From: Eubacterium sp. AF22-9
Lineage (GTDB): Bacteria; Bacillota; Clostridia; Lachnospirales; Lachnospiraceae
Assembly (NCBI GenBank): GCA_003458705.1
Contig: QRVH01000012.1
Location: 1-64,000 of the forward strand
DNA length: 64,000 nucleotides
Reading direction: 5' to 3'
Under the pieces are notes generated by a model, which was not told the origin of the DNA, ran no database searches, and saw nothing but the letters and a program-made list of their open reading frames with translations. The first letter of the stretch is position 1. Every line of letters begins with the position of its first letter. A program made the translations under genes and the position numbers. Shown here piece by piece: positions 1 through 8,253 of this stretch.

Positions 1-580
1 GGAACTTTTTCTTGACGATAATTTTTCAGAAGTTATAATTAAAATACAAGTTCACAAAAGAGAACTTATATGCATGCATAAAAATCATAATAGGTTACTA
101 AATTTATTAATTTAGTGCATATGATGTTACCGACAATATGTATCTAGTGTATTAAGATATGTTTACGATGTTCGTAAGAATATCGCATACTACAGAATAT
201 TCAACTACTGTAAAAGAAAGTAATTTCTTCTGGTAAAAATCCGGTGTAGTTCCTGACAAATATCAGTCATAGCTTACGTGATGAGAATTGATGGATCGAG
301 AGATGAAGGTGCATAGCGAGCAGGGAAAGATATATGGCGGATGGATAATAAACCACAAAGGGTGTCAAAGTCCTTATCCTCAGAAGGCAAAAGAGGAGAT
401 TATGCTGATTAATAATTAGTGTATCGTGAACGCATATGCGACTAGATGGTAGTTCCGAGTATGCGGGCGTAATGGGGATTCATAGGAATCACGCATACAT
501 ACATCTTTGTATATATTTCAAAGATATATATTAAGATAAGAGTTCTAATTCATAGGTACTTCTTACATATAAGAACCACA
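1..580 (+). other. Non-coding stretch, possibly a group II intron RNA fragment
   Basis: No convincing reading frame is present. The stretch from about 190 to 500 reads like a folded RNA. CCTC/GAGG pairing occurs near 375-400. A 7-bp stem GTATGCG (459-465) / CGCATAC (492-498) encloses a GATTC-ATAG-GAATC hairpin (477-490). The wording of the sequence recalls domain I of bacterial group II introns, but no domain V and no intron-encoded reverse transcriptase is visible. It runs directly into a truncated VirB4 gene, which would suit an intron or a recombination scar inside a conjugative element. The intron identity is from memory of the general pattern only. Confidence 0.25.
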
Positions 581-844
581 ATGCTTGCAAACTCAGAGTT
601 TGTGGCACTTTTAAAGCAGGCGAATACAGACAGTTCCAAGATGGCAGAGGTTATCGGAGTATCAGAGGCACAGCTTAGATTTGTAACCAATACCGCATCG
701 GGAATGGGACTTATCAAGTGTGGCTCGGTGGTGATTCCGTTTGATAATCAGATTAGTAAGGATACAGATTTGTACAGGCTGTATAATACCAACATTCATG
801 AGAAGATTGCGGAACAGAAGAAAAAAGAAGCAATGCTGCAGTGA
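581..844 (+). pseudogene. C-terminal fragment of VirB4-like conjugation ATPase (CD1110 family)
   Basis: The 87 residues match the extreme C-terminus of the VirB4/TraE-type ATPases of Tn1549-like conjugative elements: an ANSEFVALLKQA start, a SEAQLRFVTN helix, a GLIKCGSVVIPF strand, then a DTDLYRL/YNTN tail. The intact protein is about 800 residues and powers the type IV secretion channel. Here the Walker motifs and most of the protein are missing. Upstream codons do not continue the family sequence, so this is a 5'-truncated remnant and the apparent ATG is internal. A CD1108-like fragment lies about 2 kb downstream in the expected order of such elements. Confidence 0.75.
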
Positions 845-883
845 TAACAGATGAATTTTTATAGAATCTATAGTATAATCAAG

Positions 884-905
884 AGGTCGGATGAATATCC
901 GACCT
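884..905 (+). terminator. Hairpin after VirB4 fragment
   Basis: Perfect 9-bp inverted repeat AGGTCGGAT / ATCCGACCT with a 4-nt loop. It lacks a strong T-run, so terminator function is uncertain. Confidence 0.35.
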
Positions 906-1035
906 TGATGATAATAAATTAGATATTCCCTATTTTAAAGAAAAAAGCATATAAGATTCGATATGAAAAATAAATAAGGAAGCAGTTCTAAAATGTATCA
1001 TTTGTACCGGAGAACATGTGGCTGGATTTTAAGAT

Positions 1036-1104
1036 ATGCATATCGTACACTTTGACGAGAATTTGTTGATTGGGGATGCAGCGGACCTGGATGCATTTAT
1101 ATAA
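1036..1104 (+). pseudogene. Short decayed ORF of mobile-element type
   Basis: A 22-residue frame (MHIVHFDENLLIGDAADLDA...) with no usable Shine-Dalgarno site. The wording resembles the first residues of small YodL-like proteins of Tn1549-type elements, but the similarity is too short to be secure. It lies in debris between the VirB4 fragment and the HAD gene. Confidence 0.2.
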
Positions 1105-1193
1105 ATGTATGGTGTGGAAGCAATTTCCATGGAATATTTGTAATTATTAGGGAAAAGAAAATTTGAAGTTGGTGAAGAGTCGGAGGTATTTAA

Positions 1194-1859
1194 ATGATAA
1201 AAGCGGTGTTTATAGATTTTTATGGTACTGTTGTACATGAGGATGGAGAAGTAATTAAACAGGTATCACAAGAAATATATAGTACAGGGAAAGTGACTGA
1301 TAAATCAGAGATAGGTACATACTGGTGGAATGAATTTCAAAAAGCATTTAATTCAGCCTATGAGGATAGTTTTGAAACACAGCGAAAATTAGAATATGAG
1401 TCATTGAAGAAAACAATAGAGTATTTCAATTCAACGGCTAATGCAAAAGAATTAAGTGATTTGATGTTTGCACATTGGATAAAGCCACCTATTTTTGAGG
1501 AATCCAAACAGTTTTTTGAAATGTGTCCAGTACCAATTTATGTTGTATCTAACATAGATAGAGATGATGTTTTAAAAGCGATAGAATATCATGGATTAAA
1601 GCCTAATGGAATATTTACAAGTGAAGATGCTAAATCATACAAACCAAGAAAAGAACTTTTTCAGTTTGCACTAAATAGTACAGGCTTGTCTGCTGAACAA
1701 GTGGTACATATTGGTGATTCGTTGAGTAGTGATATTAAAGGAGCTTCGGCAGTTGGAATAAATGCAATATGGATAAATCGCAGTAAAAGGGAAATTCCGA
1801 ACGGAGTTACTGCCGTTGAAAATTTATTAGAGGTATATAATACAGATTATTTTAATTGA
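1194..1859 (+). CDS. HAD-superfamily hydrolase
   Basis: A 221-residue haloacid-dehalogenase-fold protein. Motif I is DFYGT at residues 8-12, with Asp8 as nucleophile. The second Asp typical of phosphatases is replaced by Tyr, as in the DxYGT motif of 2-haloacid dehalogenases. Motif II is the VVSN segment near residue 119, the conserved Lys of motif III lies in the SYKP/RKE segment, and motif IV is HIGDSLSSDIKGA. The helical cap lies between motifs I and II. GGAGG at 1181-1185 supports the ATG chosen. It stands alone between mobile-element remnants. The substrate cannot be read from sequence; a small phosphometabolite or haloacid is possible. Confidence 0.8.
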   Translation: MIKAVFIDFYGTVVHEDGEVIKQVSQEIYSTGKVTDKSEIGTYWWNEFQKAFNSAYEDSFETQRKLEYESLKKTIEYFNSTANAKELSDLMFAHWIKPPIFEESKQFFEMCPVPIYVVSNIDRDDVLKAIEYHGLKPNGIFTSEDAKSYKPRKELFQFALNSTGLSAEQVVHIGDSLSSDIKGASAVGINAIWINRSKREIPNGVTAVENLLEVYNTDYFN

Positions 1860-2009
1860 GATTTATACTATTAAATCAGTAAGTATAAATAAATGAAACT
1901 TTCAGTTTGTAGGGATGATAAAAATTCCTATTTCTCGAGTCAAAGGTTTGGTGATTAATATGAATGTAGGAACAGATTGTTGCTAGTGAAATATAAGGAA
2001 CGACGCAAA

Positions 2010-2111
2010 ATGGAACTTTCTGAGAATATGCTTGGAAATGGACGATATGTAGTAAAGTTTGGGGGTAAACAATATCAGTATGTCGGTTATCATAGGGAAA
2101 AGGGTATCTGA
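2010..2111 (+). CDS. Possible 33-residue ORF of unknown function
   Basis: A short frame starting MELSENMLGNGRYVVKFGG and ending at TGA. No clear Shine-Dalgarno site and no recognised family. It could be a fragment of a larger gene, since the surrounding 1,900-2,180 has no other frame. Confidence 0.2.
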   Translation: MELSENMLGNGRYVVKFGGKQYQYVGYHREKGI

Positions 2112-2188
2112 TAATATGCTCGGCCTTTCTCGAAGAAGGGTTTACTATTGGGAGAGAATTTAAGCATGAGATACCTATAATAAAAAAT

Positions 2189-2620
2189 ATGAATTACGAT
2201 TTGAATGATGATTTGTATTATAAGAAAGTTATGCCTGAAGAAATAGAAGACGTTTATTATGTATTTGTAATGGAAAAGTATTGTGGGTATAGATGCGAAA
2301 TTAGAAAACAATCGGAGAGCACTTTTTCCGTTTTTATTACCGGGGACGAAAAAGAAGATAGTAATCTGCTAAATCTAGGATTTAAAAGTGAATTAGATGC
2401 AGATCATCCATGGCATGAATATTATTGGTATAAAAAGGAAATTGATTCCATTGATGATGATAACGTGCAAATTACAGCAATTAAATCTTATATGCCACAG
2501 GATGTTGATGAACCATTTGCTTCAATGAAGAGAAAAGAATATAGCACTAGCACGGAGTTGAAAATTGATGTGAAAGCTATTTATAGAACAATTGCGAAAG
2601 AACTAAAAGATTTAGTGTAG
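2189..2620 (+). CDS. Hypothetical acidic protein, 143 aa
   Basis: I do not recognise this protein. It is acidic and rich in Tyr, Asp and Glu, with no transmembrane segment, signal peptide or cysteine pair. The first 60 residues look like a beta-rich domain (DVYYVFVMEKYCGYRCEI, then STFSVFITGDE). A region with WHEYYWYKKE follows, then a charged helical C-terminus ending in AIYRTIAKELKDLV. There is no strong Shine-Dalgarno site before the ATG, so the true start may differ. Its isolation among mobile-element remnants fits an accessory protein such as an immunity-type protein, but that is only a guess. Confidence 0.45.
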   Translation: MNYDLNDDLYYKKVMPEEIEDVYYVFVMEKYCGYRCEIRKQSESTFSVFITGDEKEDSNLLNLGFKSELDADHPWHEYYWYKKEIDSIDDDNVQITAIKSYMPQDVDEPFASMKRKEYSTSTELKIDVKAIYRTIAKELKDLV

Positions 2621-2712
2621 GCACTGAAAATTGAAATTTTATCTTTGCAAGCGAGACGACAACTTTCAGTTTCATGTTGCTTTTAATAATTGAATATTGA
2701 ATGATTTTACAT

Positions 2713-2747
2713 AGCCGTTAAGGAGTAATTTTTGCTCCCTAGCGGCT
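2713..2747 (+). terminator. Rho-independent terminator
   Basis: AGCCG (2713-2717) and GGAG (2722-2725) pair with CTCC (2735-2738) and CGGCT (2743-2747), followed by a T-rich tail to 2759. It closes the unit before the CD1108-like fragment. Confidence 0.6.
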
Positions 2748-2779
2748 TATTTTATTTTTCAAAGTAGGAGGTGAGAAAA

Positions 2780-3115
2780 TTGAAAATTAGAAAGGTTGAT
2801 GACAAACCGATGGTCATTCACACCAAGGAGAAAGCCAAGATTCATGCCCACGAACCAAAGGGAGCCAAGATTAAAGGCAGCAACATCTATACAGTAGAGA
2901 GAGGTCCTAAGACTATCGGTGCAAAGGTATCTGATGATAAAAAGAAGTCCTATCGCAAGAGTACCATTCATCAGTCGGAGCCGAAGAATAAGGGATGTGG
3001 GAGAGAACTTCCATTAGATAAATTTGGAATTAATAATGGGTATATAAGAAGTTTCTGTAAAGATTGCAATAATAAATATCATAGGGAGTATCGTCATTCT
3101 TTTCTTCACCGTTAA
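2780..3115 (+). pseudogene. CD1108-like mobile-element protein N-terminus fused to a zinc-finger fragment
   Basis: Residues 1 to about 70 (KIRKVDDKPMVIHTKEKAK, then IKGSNIYTVERGPK) match the N-terminus of CD1108-type proteins of Tn1549-family conjugative elements, usually encoded near virB4. The sequence then switches to an unrelated segment, CGRELPLDKFG...CKDCNNKYHREYR, which looks like the zinc-finger start of a small phage or HNH-type protein. AGGAGGTGAG at 2766-2775 favours a TTG start at 2780 rather than the GTG inside the Shine-Dalgarno site. The frame ends where it meets an oppositely oriented DUF262 fragment, so both are rearranged pieces, not working genes. Confidence 0.6.
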
Positions 3116-3404
3116 TAATAATACCATTTATATTCTTTGATAAAGCAAATATATTCTCAATATAATCTCTTATAGTAGATAAACGCTGAACACCGTCAAT
3201 AACCGATAGAGTTCCGTCTTCTTCTACAATTGCATATGTTGGATTAATTGGATAATGGCGAAGTAGTGAATCAATCAAATCTGATTTTTGCTTACGATTC
3301 CATTGTCCCTCTGGTCGCTGTAATTTATGAGAAAGATTAATTGTCCCCTTATTCATATCCTTTACAAGTGATTGTAAAGAGCGAGTTTTAGATGTATAAT
3401 CCAT
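3030..3404 (-). pseudogene. DUF262 (GmrSD-N-like) fragment
   Basis: The minus-strand frame starts MDYTSKTRSLQSLVKDMNKG and holds the DUF262 signature RPEGQWNRKQKSDLIDSLLR...YPINPTYAI...SVIDGVQRLSTIRDY, the ParB-like nucleotidase motif of GmrSD/Ssp-type nucleases and related defence proteins. Homology ends near residue 103; the last 20 residues are antisense of the zinc-finger fragment. The intact protein is several hundred residues, so this is an N-terminal remnant. In related genomes the zinc-finger protein and DUF262 gene seem to occur together; here an inversion or deletion at about 3,095 joined them tail to tail. Confidence 0.65.
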
Positions 3405-3630
3405 ACTTTATTAGTGGGAAATGCATAGCTGAACAGCAAGGGTGTCCATTGTGAGGTGGAATCTGAAGGAAGCTGTAAGCAAATCTCTGGTCAGAAGGAC
3501 AGAAATCACATATAAGGCTAGGTTGCGAGAGATAAGTTGGCAAAATACAACAAAGTCTAATAACTATCACATTTGTAGTAGCAGAGTAAATGTGGCATAT
3601 ATATGGAGAGAAAGAGCGTGCACCTTAAGC
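3405..3630 (+). other. Group II intron 5' RNA fragment (likely)
   Basis: The stretch around 3,440-3,625 (GTGAGGTGGAATCTGAAGGA, then CTGGTCAGAAGGACAG, then AGAGTAAATGTGGCA) closely resembles the conserved RNA segment found before the reverse-transcriptase gene of clostridial group II introns. The reading frames across it give no recognisable protein. No reverse transcriptase and no domain V follow, so it is a truncated intron copy inside the decayed conjugative element. The identification rests on recall of the motif wording. Confidence 0.45.
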
Positions 3631-3641
3631 GTGGAGTATCA

Positions 3642-3794
3642 ATGGAGCTTCATTTGGATGCTTCGATTGATAAACTGGATAATCTGGCTATTAATGTGCA
3701 GCTTGATAAGGAAAAGTATATGGAGAAGGAGCAGAGACAGACAGAGCCGGAGAGGGCAGAAGCTGAGCGAGTGGAAGCAGGAAGCGGCACATAA
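3642..3794 (+). pseudogene. Remnant ORF with Glu-rich tail
   Basis: A 50-residue frame, MELHLDASIDKLDNLAINVQ..., with a charged EKEQRQTEPERAEAERVEAG tail. It looks like a piece of a larger mobile-element protein; the family is not recognised. It directly follows the intron-like fragment. Confidence 0.25.
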
Positions 3795-3910
3795 GGAAGT
3801 ATCGAAGGTGAGAGAAGATAAAGCTAGATAGTCTTGAGGATGTGGGAGAGATTCTGCGTCCTTTTTTAGTGCGGATTAATTTGATAGATGTTATAATGTG
3901 AAAAATAAAT

Positions 3911-4030
3911 GCAAAACAGAATAAAGATGTTTACATGGTAGCACTCAGAGATGAAGGTAAGCTGATAGGATATTATGAGAAGCATGAATATCGAAATGTA
4001 GAAACTATGAAACAATATGATTTATGTTAG
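3911..4030 (+). pseudogene. Remnant ORF of mobile-element debris
   Basis: A 39-residue open stretch with no start codon of its own (KQNKDVYMVALRDEGKLIGY...) ending at TAG. It is probably a fragment of a small accessory protein of the same decayed element. Confidence 0.2.
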
Positions 4031-4092
4031 TATTATGATATAGATTAAACAGGGAATCAGTGATAAAACAATATCGGACAGGAGTAAAAATT

Positions 4093-4839
4093 ATGCCTAA
4101 TATACTAATTGTAGAGGATGATATAAATATTAATAACCTTCTTTGTGAGGTACTTAGGAAGGCAGGTTACACATGCGAACAGGCATTTTCAGGAACAGAG
4201 GCAAAGCTGCTTCTGGATATAAAAGAAAAGGCTTATACGCTTGTACTGCTTGACTTAATGCTGCCTGGTGCAAGTGGTGAAGAGGTTTTAAAAGAGATAA
4301 GAAAACAGGGAAGGCTTCCGGTGATTGTGCTGACTGCAAAGGATAGTATGGATGATAAAATCGGAGTGCTGACAGATGGAGCAGATGATTATATAACAAA
4401 GCCATTTGAGATTAGAGAGGTATTGGCACGTATTCAGGTGCAGCTTCGTCATATAGAGGCAGAAACACAAAGTGAAGCAGAGGCAGAAACAGAAACGGAA
4501 GTGATAACAAAAGCTGGTATACAGGAAGGACAAGGCAGCGGAAGGCTTGAGTTCAGGGATATGGTGCTTATACGCTCTACCTTTGAGGTAAGTATCGGTG
4601 GCAGGGTGCTTCCTAAGATTACAAAACAGGAATTTGCAATACTGGAATTGCTGCTTAAAAACCCGAAGCAGGTGTTTAGCAAGGAGGATATATTTGAATA
4701 TGCGTGGGATGAGCCATATATGGGTGAAACAAAGACCCTGGATGTGCATATAAGCAATATCAGGAAGAAAATAAAAACCGTTACACCTGATGAATATATA
4801 GAAACAATATGGGGGATTGGATATCGCCTGCATGAATAA
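4093..4839 (+). CDS. OmpR/PhoB-type response regulator
   Basis: The receiver domain is at residues 1-120 with acidic pocket Glu8-Asp9-Asp10, phosphoacceptor Asp54 in LLDLMLPG and Lys103 in ITKPF. A winged-helix DNA-binding domain lies at about 160-248, with the VFSKEDIFEYAW and TLDVHISNIRKKI signatures. The linker between them is long and strikingly Glu/Thr/Ala-rich (residues about 126-142). The start at 4093 is preceded by AGGAG; the frame also opens upstream at 4060 without a site. It heads an operon with an ABC ATPase, a permease and a histidine kinase, the arrangement of antimicrobial-peptide sensing and immunity systems in Firmicutes. It probably activates the downstream transporter. Confidence 0.85.
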   Translation: MPNILIVEDDININNLLCEVLRKAGYTCEQAFSGTEAKLLLDIKEKAYTLVLLDLMLPGASGEEVLKEIRKQGRLPVIVLTAKDSMDDKIGVLTDGADDYITKPFEIREVLARIQVQLRHIEAETQSEAEAETETEVITKAGIQEGQGSGRLEFRDMVLIRSTFEVSIGGRVLPKITKQEFAILELLLKNPKQVFSKEDIFEYAWDEPYMGETKTLDVHISNIRKKIKTVTPDEYIETIWGIGYRLHE

Positions 4840-4923
4840 TTTACTCTTTTTTTACTATTTATTTGCGATTGATTAGGATTTATTTTTTATGATAAGAGCA
4901 GTTAAGAAAAGGAGGAAAAAGCT

Positions 4924-5841
4924 TTGAGTGAATTATTATTGCAGACAAGGAATCTGACTAAGCAGTATGGCAGACACAGGGCGGTTGATGATGTAAATAT
5001 GCACATTAAAAAGGGTGCGATATATGGCTTTATTGGAAGAAACGGAGCCGGTAAAACGACCTGTCTTAAGATGATTAGCGGACTGTCAACACCGTCTTAT
5101 GGCGAAATAGAAATGTTTGGGTATAAGGGAAAGGACTTACAAAAGGTACGTTCAAGAGTAGGGTGTCTTATAGAAGCTCCCGGACTTTATGGCAATATGT
5201 CGGCATATGACAATCTCAACATTAAATGTAAGCTTACGGGGATTAAGAAAAAAGGATATATAGAAGAGCTGTTAAAAACAGTGGGCCTTGATACTGTTGG
5301 AGAAAAGAAAACAAAGCATTATTCGCTTGGAATGAAGCAGCGCTTAGGGATTGCTCTTGCACTTGTAGGCGAGCCTGACCTGCTTATTCTTGATGAGCCG
5401 ATTAATGGACTTGATCCACAGGGAATAGTGGAGGTGCGTGAAACTATCCAGAAGCTTGCAAAGGAGCGTGGCATGACAATATGTATTTCAAGTCATATTC
5501 TGGAGGAATTATCAAAGCTTGCTACAGATTATGGCATTATTCATAATAGATGCCTTGTGCAGGAGCTTACAAGAGAAGAGCTTATGAAAAAATGCAGTGA
5601 GCGCATAGAGCTTACACTTGATAATCCTAAGCAGGCTATTCCTGTGCTTGATGATATGGGCTTTAGCAGCTATCAGGTTATAGATAAAGAACATATTCAT
5701 ATATTTGAAAGACTGGGAGAAAGTGCCAGGCTGAACATGGAGCTTGCAAAGGCGGGAATTCCAGTTAAAGGAATATCTATTACAAGTGAAGAACTTGAGA
5801 ATTATTTCTTAAGGCTTACAGGGGGTGACAATCGTGCTTAA
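4924..5841 (+). CDS. ABC transporter ATP-binding protein (BcrA/lantibiotic-immunity type)
   Basis: A 305-residue ATPase. Walker A is GRNGAGKTT near residue 40, the Q-loop region is CLIEAPGLYGNMSA, the signature is YSLGMKQRLG near 139, Walker B is LLILDEPINGLDP and the switch His is in ISSHILEEL. The C-terminal ~90 residues form the accessory domain typical of the BcrA/CcmA-like drug and bacteriocin export family. A TTG start after AAGGAGGAAAA is used. It overlaps the permease gene by 17 nt, which implies translational coupling. With the permease it likely exports or dislodges a peptide antibiotic. The family suggests bacitracin or lantibiotic, but the substrate is not shown by the sequence. 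Confidence 0.85.
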   Translation: MSELLLQTRNLTKQYGRHRAVDDVNMHIKKGAIYGFIGRNGAGKTTCLKMISGLSTPSYGEIEMFGYKGKDLQKVRSRVGCLIEAPGLYGNMSAYDNLNIKCKLTGIKKKGYIEELLKTVGLDTVGEKKTKHYSLGMKQRLGIALALVGEPDLLILDEPINGLDPQGIVEVRETIQKLAKERGMTICISSHILEELSKLATDYGIIHNRCLVQELTREELMKKCSERIELTLDNPKQAIPVLDDMGFSSYQVIDKEHIHIFERLGESARLNMELAKAGIPVKGISITSEELENYFLRLTGGDNRA

Positions 5842-6697
5842 TATGATAAAGATGGATGTATACAGAATGTTTCGTACAAAGAGTATGTATGTAATATGGA
5901 TTATATTGCTGGCATCAGCACTGCTTACCTCATTTCTTTCAAAAATAGATTATGATGCAGTTAATAAGGAATGGGAGCAACAGCAGGCAGTGGAAAGCAA
6001 TAAGGAACAGCTTTCGCAGCAGAATGCAGATAATGTCAATATTGGTATGAGTGTGGAATTACCTACGGAGCCAGGGAAGAAGGTTACGGTAATGGATGTT
6101 TTCTTTTCTAATGCACAGGGGAAATTTTATGCACTTTTTCTTGTAATATTTGCGGTTATGTTTGCAACAGCAGATATTAAGAGCGGTTATATTAAGAATA
6201 TTGGTGGACAGGTGTCACAAAGGGGTATGCTTATTGTTTCAAGGGCAGTTGCGCTTGCCTTATTTACAGCAATTACCTTTGCAGGGATATTTGTATTCCA
6301 GGCAGCAGCGAATATGCTTGCGTTTAAATGTGTGATGTGGGGTAACTGGAAGGAGATTATACCTTATTTCTTAACGGAACTTACGCTTCATTATGCATTT
6401 GTGTTAATATGTATGGCGATAGCAGTTATAATTAAGAATAATGTCATAAGCATGACCTTGTCGGTATGTCTTACCATGAATATAATGAGTATTGTGTATG
6501 CCTTTATAGATTATGTAGTTAATAGAAGTGGACTTCATAATTTCAATGTATATAGGTATACAGTAACTGGAAGGATGGCAATGCTTCCTATGAATGCAGG
6601 CAGGGAGGATGTTGTTAGTTCAATGTGTGTGGCAGCTGTATTTATTATAATAATGCTGTCATTAAGCAGTTATATTTTTCAGAAAAGGGATATTTAG
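5825..6697 (+). CDS. ABC transporter permease (BcrB-like)
   Basis: A 290-residue membrane protein with about six hydrophobic segments: one near residues 20-38, then an extracellular Glu/Gln-rich region to about 95, then five more from about 100 to the C-terminus ending in FQKRDI. This matches ABC-2-type permeases paired with BcrA-like ATPases. The chosen start is GTG at 5825, inside the end of the ATPase gene; GGGGGTG precedes. It is the membrane partner of the ATPase at 4924-5841 and is followed 3 nt later by the kinase gene. Confidence 0.8.
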   Translation: MTIVLNMIKMDVYRMFRTKSMYVIWIILLASALLTSFLSKIDYDAVNKEWEQQQAVESNKEQLSQQNADNVNIGMSVELPTEPGKKVTVMDVFFSNAQGKFYALFLVIFAVMFATADIKSGYIKNIGGQVSQRGMLIVSRAVALALFTAITFAGIFVFQAAANMLAFKCVMWGNWKEIIPYFLTELTLHYAFVLICMAIAVIIKNNVISMTLSVCLTMNIMSIVYAFIDYVVNRSGLHNFNVYRYTVTGRMAMLPMNAGREDVVSSMCVAAVFIIIMLSLSSYIFQKRDI

Positions 6698-6700
6698 AGA

Positions 6701-7600
6701 ATGAGGATTATTATTGGAATATTAGCAGTAATAATTATTATACAGGCATTTATTATGTGGAAATACCAGCGGCAGATTAAGGACATCTGCCGCCAGTTGT
6801 CGTTTCTTATGGAACACGATAGTAACAAGCTGATTCAACGTGAAATAGATATGGGGGGAATAGGTGAGCTTTCAGATAAATTGAATGAGCTTCTTGACCT
6901 GCGTAAAAAAGAAAGAAATGAGTACAGAAAAAAAGAAGAGCTGATTGCAGATACATATACTAATCTTTCACACGATATAAGGACACCGCTTACATCGCTG
7001 GATGGGTATTTCCAGCTTATAGAGGAATGTGACAATATAGATGACCAGAGGAGATATCTTGATATAATCAGAGAAAGGCTTAACAGCCTTAATGAAATGC
7101 TGGAGGAGCTTTTTACATTCACTAAGCTGAAAAATGATTCATATAAGCTGGAGCTTACGGATTGTTGTATGAACAGAATATTAAAAGAAGCTGTATTTTC
7201 TTATTATGATGAATGGAAGAAGCAGGGCATCTGCCCGGATATTAGTATTACTGAGGAAATGCTGTATATATCAGGTAATAAGCAGGGCTTAAGGAGAGTT
7301 ATACAGAATGTCATAAAAAATGGTCTTGATCATGGGGAAAAGAATATAAGTATCAAGCTTACCCGTGAGGACAATCACGCCTTGCTTAAAATTAGTAATT
7401 ATACGGAACATCCTGAAAATATTGACTTAAGCCATGTGTTCGAGCGTTTTTATAAAGCAGATGTGGCAAGAGGCAGAGCCTCAACCGGACTGGGGTTATC
7501 TATTGCAAAAGAGCTTGTGGGGCGTATGAATGGAGATATAAGTGCAAGAATACAGGGGAATGATTTCATTATTGAGATAAAAGTTTTGCTTGTGGTATAA
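6701..7600 (+). CDS. Sensor histidine kinase
   Basis: A 299-residue kinase with a single N-terminal membrane segment (residues about 3-19) and almost no extracellular domain. The HisKA motif LSHDIRTPLTSLDGY has its phospho-His near residue 92. The N-box is VIKNGLDHGE, the F-box region is FERFYKAD and the G-box is STGLGLSIAKELV. The lack of a sensory domain fits kinases that sense through their ABC transporter partner. It is the last gene of the four-gene unit and presumably phosphorylates the regulator encoded at 4093-4839. Confidence 0.85.
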   Translation: MRIIIGILAVIIIIQAFIMWKYQRQIKDICRQLSFLMEHDSNKLIQREIDMGGIGELSDKLNELLDLRKKERNEYRKKEELIADTYTNLSHDIRTPLTSLDGYFQLIEECDNIDDQRRYLDIIRERLNSLNEMLEELFTFTKLKNDSYKLELTDCCMNRILKEAVFSYYDEWKKQGICPDISITEEMLYISGNKQGLRRVIQNVIKNGLDHGEKNISIKLTREDNHALLKISNYTEHPENIDLSHVFERFYKADVARGRASTGLGLSIAKELVGRMNGDISARIQGNDFIIEIKVLLVV

Positions 7601-7633
7601 CATGCATAGGCTGAAAACCAGGAGGATTACATC

Positions 7634-7672
7634 ATGGAACGAGTAGTACAATTTTTAAAAGAAGGACAATGA
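7634..7672 (+). pseudogene. Start of a lost gene (12 codons)
   Basis: AGGAGG at 7620-7625 precedes an ATG reading MERVVQFLKEGQ and then TGA. The wording recalls the N-terminus of small pyridoxamine-phosphate-oxidase-like proteins. The rest of the gene is absent, replaced by the truncated def gene. Confidence 0.3.
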
Positions 7673-7673
7673 C

Positions 7674-7800
7674 ATGGTAAGAAAAATTATGCGGGATCCA
7701 TTATTTCTCGCTCAGAAATCAATAGATGCAACAGAAGCAGACAAACAGGTTGTTACAGACCTGCTAGATACATTAAAAGCAAATGGAGGAATAAAATATG
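7674..7800 (+). pseudogene. def: Peptide deformylase, N-terminal fragment
   Basis: The frame MVRKIMRDPLFLAQKSIDAT...DLLDTLKAN matches the first ~40 residues of Clostridia peptide deformylase, which removes the formyl group from nascent proteins. The three metal-binding motifs (GxGxAAxQ, EGCLS, HExDH) are all missing. The frame stops making family sense just at the Shine-Dalgarno site of bcp, so a deletion joined the def 5' end to bcp. A working deformylase must be encoded elsewhere. Confidence 0.7.
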
Positions 7801-8253
7801 TTAGAAGTAGGAAAAAAAGCACCGGACTTTGAATTGCCGGATCAGAATGGAGAAATGCATAAATTAAGCGATTATGCAGGAAAAAAAGTGATCTTATATT
7901 TTTATCCAAAGGATAATACACCAGGATGTACGAAGCAGGCATGTGGCTTTTCTGAGCGTTATCCACAGTTTACTGAGAAGGGAGCTGTTATTCTCGGAGT
8001 AAGCAAGGACTCTGTAGCGTCTCACAAGAGATTTGAAGAAAAATACGGACTGGCATTTACGCTATTAGCAGATCCGGAGCGTAAAGTTATTGAAGCATAT
8101 GATGTCTGGAAAGAAAAGAAAAATTATGGAAAAGTATCTATGGGTGTAGTAAGAACTACATATCTTATTGATGAGCAGGGAATCATTATAAAGGCAAATG
8201 ATAAAGTCAAGGCGGCAGATGATCCTGAAAATATGCTTAAGGAATTGGCATAA
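7798..8253 (+). CDS. bcp: Thioredoxin-dependent thiol peroxidase (Bcp/PrxQ)
   Basis: A 151-residue atypical 2-Cys peroxiredoxin that reduces hydrogen peroxide and organic peroxides with thioredoxin. The active-site segment is YPKDNTPGCTKQACGF, with peroxidatic Cys44 and resolving Cys49, the CxxxxC spacing of the Bcp/PrxQ class. The downstream GVSKDSVASHKRFEEKY and conserved Arg in GVVRTTYLI complete the fold. It has GGAGG before the ATG and overlaps the yaaA start by one base (TAATG), so the two are translated together as a peroxide-defence pair. Confidence 0.95.
   Translation: MLEVGKKAPDFELPDQNGEMHKLSDYAGKKVILYFYPKDNTPGCTKQACGFSERYPQFTEKGAVILGVSKDSVASHKRFEEKYGLAFTLLADPERKVIEAYDVWKEKKNYGKVSMGVVRTTYLIDEQGIIIKANDKVKAADDPENMLKELA

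Noticed and set aside
2189..2620. Assignment of the unknown protein as a toxin immunity protein
   Set aside because: Acidic composition and location alone do not support a family; left as hypothetical.
3442..3831. 129-codon plus-strand frame rich in Trp and Arg
   Set aside because: It crosses a group-II-intron-like RNA segment and a different remnant ORF. The composition is that of an out-of-frame read and no start signal is present.
4154..4833. Long minus-strand frames
   Set aside because: Antisense to the response regulator gene, rich in Leu/Cys/Tyr as expected for such shadows.
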